Origin: Nitrosopelagicus sp964511265
Lineage (GTDB): Archaea; Thermoproteota; Nitrososphaeria; Nitrososphaerales; Nitrosopumilaceae
Direction of reading: 5' to 3'
Length of the DNA stretch: 14,368 nucleotides
Assembly (NCBI GenBank): GCA_964511265.1
Contig: CAZEES010000027.1
Location: 1 to 14,368, forward strand
Numbering within the stretch: position 1 is the first letter of the stretch; the number at the start of each line of letters is the position of its first letter. The notes beneath the pieces were generated by a model, which searched no databases, had not been told where the DNA came from, and was given only the letters and a program-made list of their open reading frames with translations. Below are positions 13,146 to 14,368 of the stretch, in pieces. The position numbers and the translations under genes were made by a program.

Positions 13146-13723
13146 AGCCCCATCTTTTTTGCTACAATCTTCATTACGTCTTTGTGAACCTCACCTTTTG
13201 ACTGAGATGCATTAACTATTTTCCATCCCTTCTTTTTTGCCAATTTACGATACCCCTGAGAAATTTTGTTGGAGAACTGCTTGTTTTTTTCAAATTTGTC
13301 GCGATTTTGCTTTTTTCTTGCAAAGGACTCCTCTTGTTGCACATCTAAAACGATTACCAGGTCAGATTTTGGCAGTCCTTCGTCTAGTTTTTCAAGCCAG
13401 TCAAGTTTGAGGCCGTTTGTTATGCCATATACGAGATTTGACTCTCTATATCGATTCATTATGATTACAGAATTTTTCTCCTTGGCTGCCTTTAGATCAC
13501 TCGCCCTCTCCCATCTGTTTGCTGCCAGTAAACAATGGATTACCTGTGCAGGATACTTGCGCTTTCCATGCAGGTATCTGTCAATCTCCTTTCCAATGGG
13601 CGTGGAATAATCTGGAAATGAGAATAATTTGGTCTTTAATTTTGCAGAACGGAGCTTTCTTTGCAGCATTGCAGACTGGGTCTTCTTTCCGGCTTGGTCA
13701 CCACCCTCAAATGTTATTATCAA
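13142..13723 (-). CDS. tmk: Thymidylate (dTMP) kinase
   Basis: Phosphorylates dTMP to dTDP, the last step specific to dTTP supply; cytosolic P-loop kinase. The 193 residues fit the family. The P-loop is FEGGDQAGKKT (5-15); FSFPDYSTPIG (34-44) matches the FP-x-x-x-T-x-IG substrate loop; LLAANRWE (65-72) is the usual thymidine-contact helix; NRYRESNLVYG (90-100) stands for the DRY-x-x-S-x-x-AYQ motif, with Asn in place of Asp; the lid region is ARKKQNRDKFEKN. Translation starts at TTG 13723: a TTAAAAT element is 27 bases upstream and no suitable ATG is present. It is first of the tmk-HD-pyrH unit. Confidence 0.92.
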   Translation of the reverse strand: MIITFEGGDQAGKKTQSAMLQRKLRSAKLKTKLFSFPDYSTPIGKEIDRYLHGKRKYPAQVIHCLLAANRWERASDLKAAKEKNSVIIMNRYRESNLVYGITNGLKLDWLEKLDEGLPKSDLVIVLDVQQEESFARKKQNRDKFEKNKQFSNKISQGYRKLAKKKGWKIVNASQSKGEVHKDVMKIVAKKMGL

Positions 13724-13745
13724 TATACAGAGAAATGTTCCTTTG

Positions 13746-13755
13746 AATTAAAATC
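13746..13755 (-). promoter_or_regulatory. TATA element for the tmk-HD-pyrH operon
   Basis: Minus-strand ATTTTAA (complement 13748-13754), centred 27 bases before the TTG at 13723, in the gap after the 42-residue gene. It predicts a leaderless tmk message reading through all three genes. Confidence 0.6.
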
Positions 13756-13765
13756 TTGGGCAGTA

Positions 13766-13894
13766 TTAAGAGAAGTTTTTTCTTCCAACCTTCAGTCTGT
13801 CAAGACGTGTTGTCTCTTCTTCGTTAATTTTTACTTCAAATTCATCTTTTATTTGCTTTGACTTTTTTGGTTTTGTATCTGCTAGTTTGCTCAT
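13766..13894 (-). CDS. 42-residue highly charged protein
   Basis: From ATG (13892-13894) to TAA (13766-13768): MSKLADTKPKKSKQIKDEFE then VKINEEETTRLDRLKVGRKN and FS. It is about half charged residues, with no membrane span or cysteine; it may be a short helix or disordered nucleic-acid- or protein-binding peptide. Family not recognised. Support for being real: continuous open frame in an otherwise empty gap, codon use like the neighbours, and a TTAAAATC box on the minus strand about 24 bases before the ATG. It stops 43 bases before the tmk start on the same strand, with the tmk TATA box between, so it is likely a separate unit. Confidence 0.6.
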   Translation of the reverse strand: MSKLADTKPKKSKQIKDEFEVKINEEETTRLDRLKVGRKNFS

Positions 13895-13914
13895 CGGTAT
13901 AATTAGGAGAGTTG

Positions 13915-13923
13915 AGATTTTAA
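13915..13923 (-). promoter_or_regulatory. TATA element for the 42-residue gene
   Basis: Minus-strand GTTAAAATC, centred near 13919, about 25 bases before the ATG at 13894, within the 63-base gap after the upstream membrane protein gene. Confidence 0.45.
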
Positions 13924-13957
13924 CAGTGGCGATCGTTCTAAGAAAGGAGATTTTCAG

Positions 13958-14341
13958 TTATTTCTTCCTAAATAGTGCAGAAATTCCTATAATTACGCCT
14001 GAAACGATCATTCCCAGTACGCCGATCGTCTCATTTGACTGGAACAGATACGCAGAACCTAGAAAAACTGCTGCAGATAAGATGCTGCCAGAAAGCATTG
14101 TATAGTTTCTTTTGCTAAATTGCTGCTGCATCATTTTTGTTTCATCCATGAATTTTTTTATTTCTGGTGCTATCGTAATGGTATCTTCTATGGTTTTTGC
14201 AAAACGTGAGAACGATCTTTTAATCTCCTCGATGTATGCGTCTTTGATTAGCGACTCTTCTTCCAAGATTTGTCGTAAAACCTTGATGAACTTGAAATCA
14301 ACTTTGTGTGTATGATATATGCCTTCTATTATGGTAGACAT
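13958..14341 (-). CDS. C-terminal two-helix membrane protein, unrecognised
   Basis: 127 residues from the ATG at 14341 (MSTIIEGIYHTHKVDFKFIK). About 85 residues are cytosolic-looking and mainly helical (LRQILEEESLIKDAYIEEIKR, SFSRFAKTIEDTI), followed by two membrane spans separated by a short turn: TMLSGSILSAAVFLGSAYLF and IGVLGMIVSGVIIGISALF, ending FRKK. The layout is a tail-anchored hairpin. The frame extends upstream to a TTG at 14359, giving 133 residues, but the ATG is the more usual start; the window ends too soon to settle it. No family recognised. It lies upstream of the 42-residue gene on the same strand. Confidence 0.75.
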   Translation of the reverse strand: MSTIIEGIYHTHKVDFKFIKVLRQILEEESLIKDAYIEEIKRSFSRFAKTIEDTITIAPEIKKFMDETKMMQQQFSKRNYTMLSGSILSAAVFLGSAYLFQSNETIGVLGMIVSGVIIGISALFRKK

Positions 14342-14368
14342 TCTCAGATATAATGCCAAATGCTTTGG

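Overview
The window is a stretch of an AT-rich archaeal chromosome, most likely from an ammonia-oxidising Nitrososphaerota (Thaumarchaeota), close to Nitrosopumilus. The evidence is an A-type (archaeal) ATP synthase, an Amt ammonium transporter with a signal peptide, archaeal-type UMP and dTMP kinases, and archaeal TATA boxes placed about 26-28 bases before start codons, many of which are TTG or GTG. There are no rRNA or tRNA genes, CRISPR arrays, transposases or phage genes. It reads as core chromosome with several small lineage-type genes. No stretch over 300 bases lacks a gene.

Region 1 (1-4029): A-type ATP synthase genes run in two directions from a 90-base divergent promoter region. atpE and atpA (cut by the left edge) run left, and atpI, the membrane stator/proton-path subunit, runs right. 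Region 2 (4035-6721, minus strand): a 67-residue two-helix membrane protein, a two-domain rhodanese-type sulfurtransferase, and a large Amt transporter carrying an extra exported N-terminal segment with a calcium-binding-like motif. Region 3 (6859-9785, plus strand): a winged-helix-like protein divergent from amt, atpC (the central-stalk/rotor-coupling subunit), a closely coupled two-helix membrane protein, and a Cas4-like iron-sulfur protein whose nuclease residues look degenerate.

Region 4 (9837-11219): mostly small or unrecognised genes: a 37-residue single-helix membrane protein, a membrane-anchored WHy/LEA-2-like protein, a cytosolic protein whose start codon lies in a perfect inverted repeat, and a 51-residue protein resembling DUF6356. 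Region 5 (11221-13723, minus strand): a compact operon of dTMP kinase, a SAMHD1/dGTPase-like HD phosphohydrolase and UMP kinase, with a 4-base overlap and then a 2-base gap; together they look like a nucleotide-pool module. Region 6 (13766-14341): a 42-residue charged protein and a two-helix membrane protein.

The genes supply three core needs: ATP synthesis (atp genes), ammonium uptake (amt), and nucleotide supply and cleanup (tmk, HD, pyrH). No clearly new defence or mobile system is visible. The best leads are the decorated Amt, the degenerate Cas4-like protein, the dNTP operon and the tiny genes missed by length cut-offs. Protein families were recognised by eye from motifs, without database searches.
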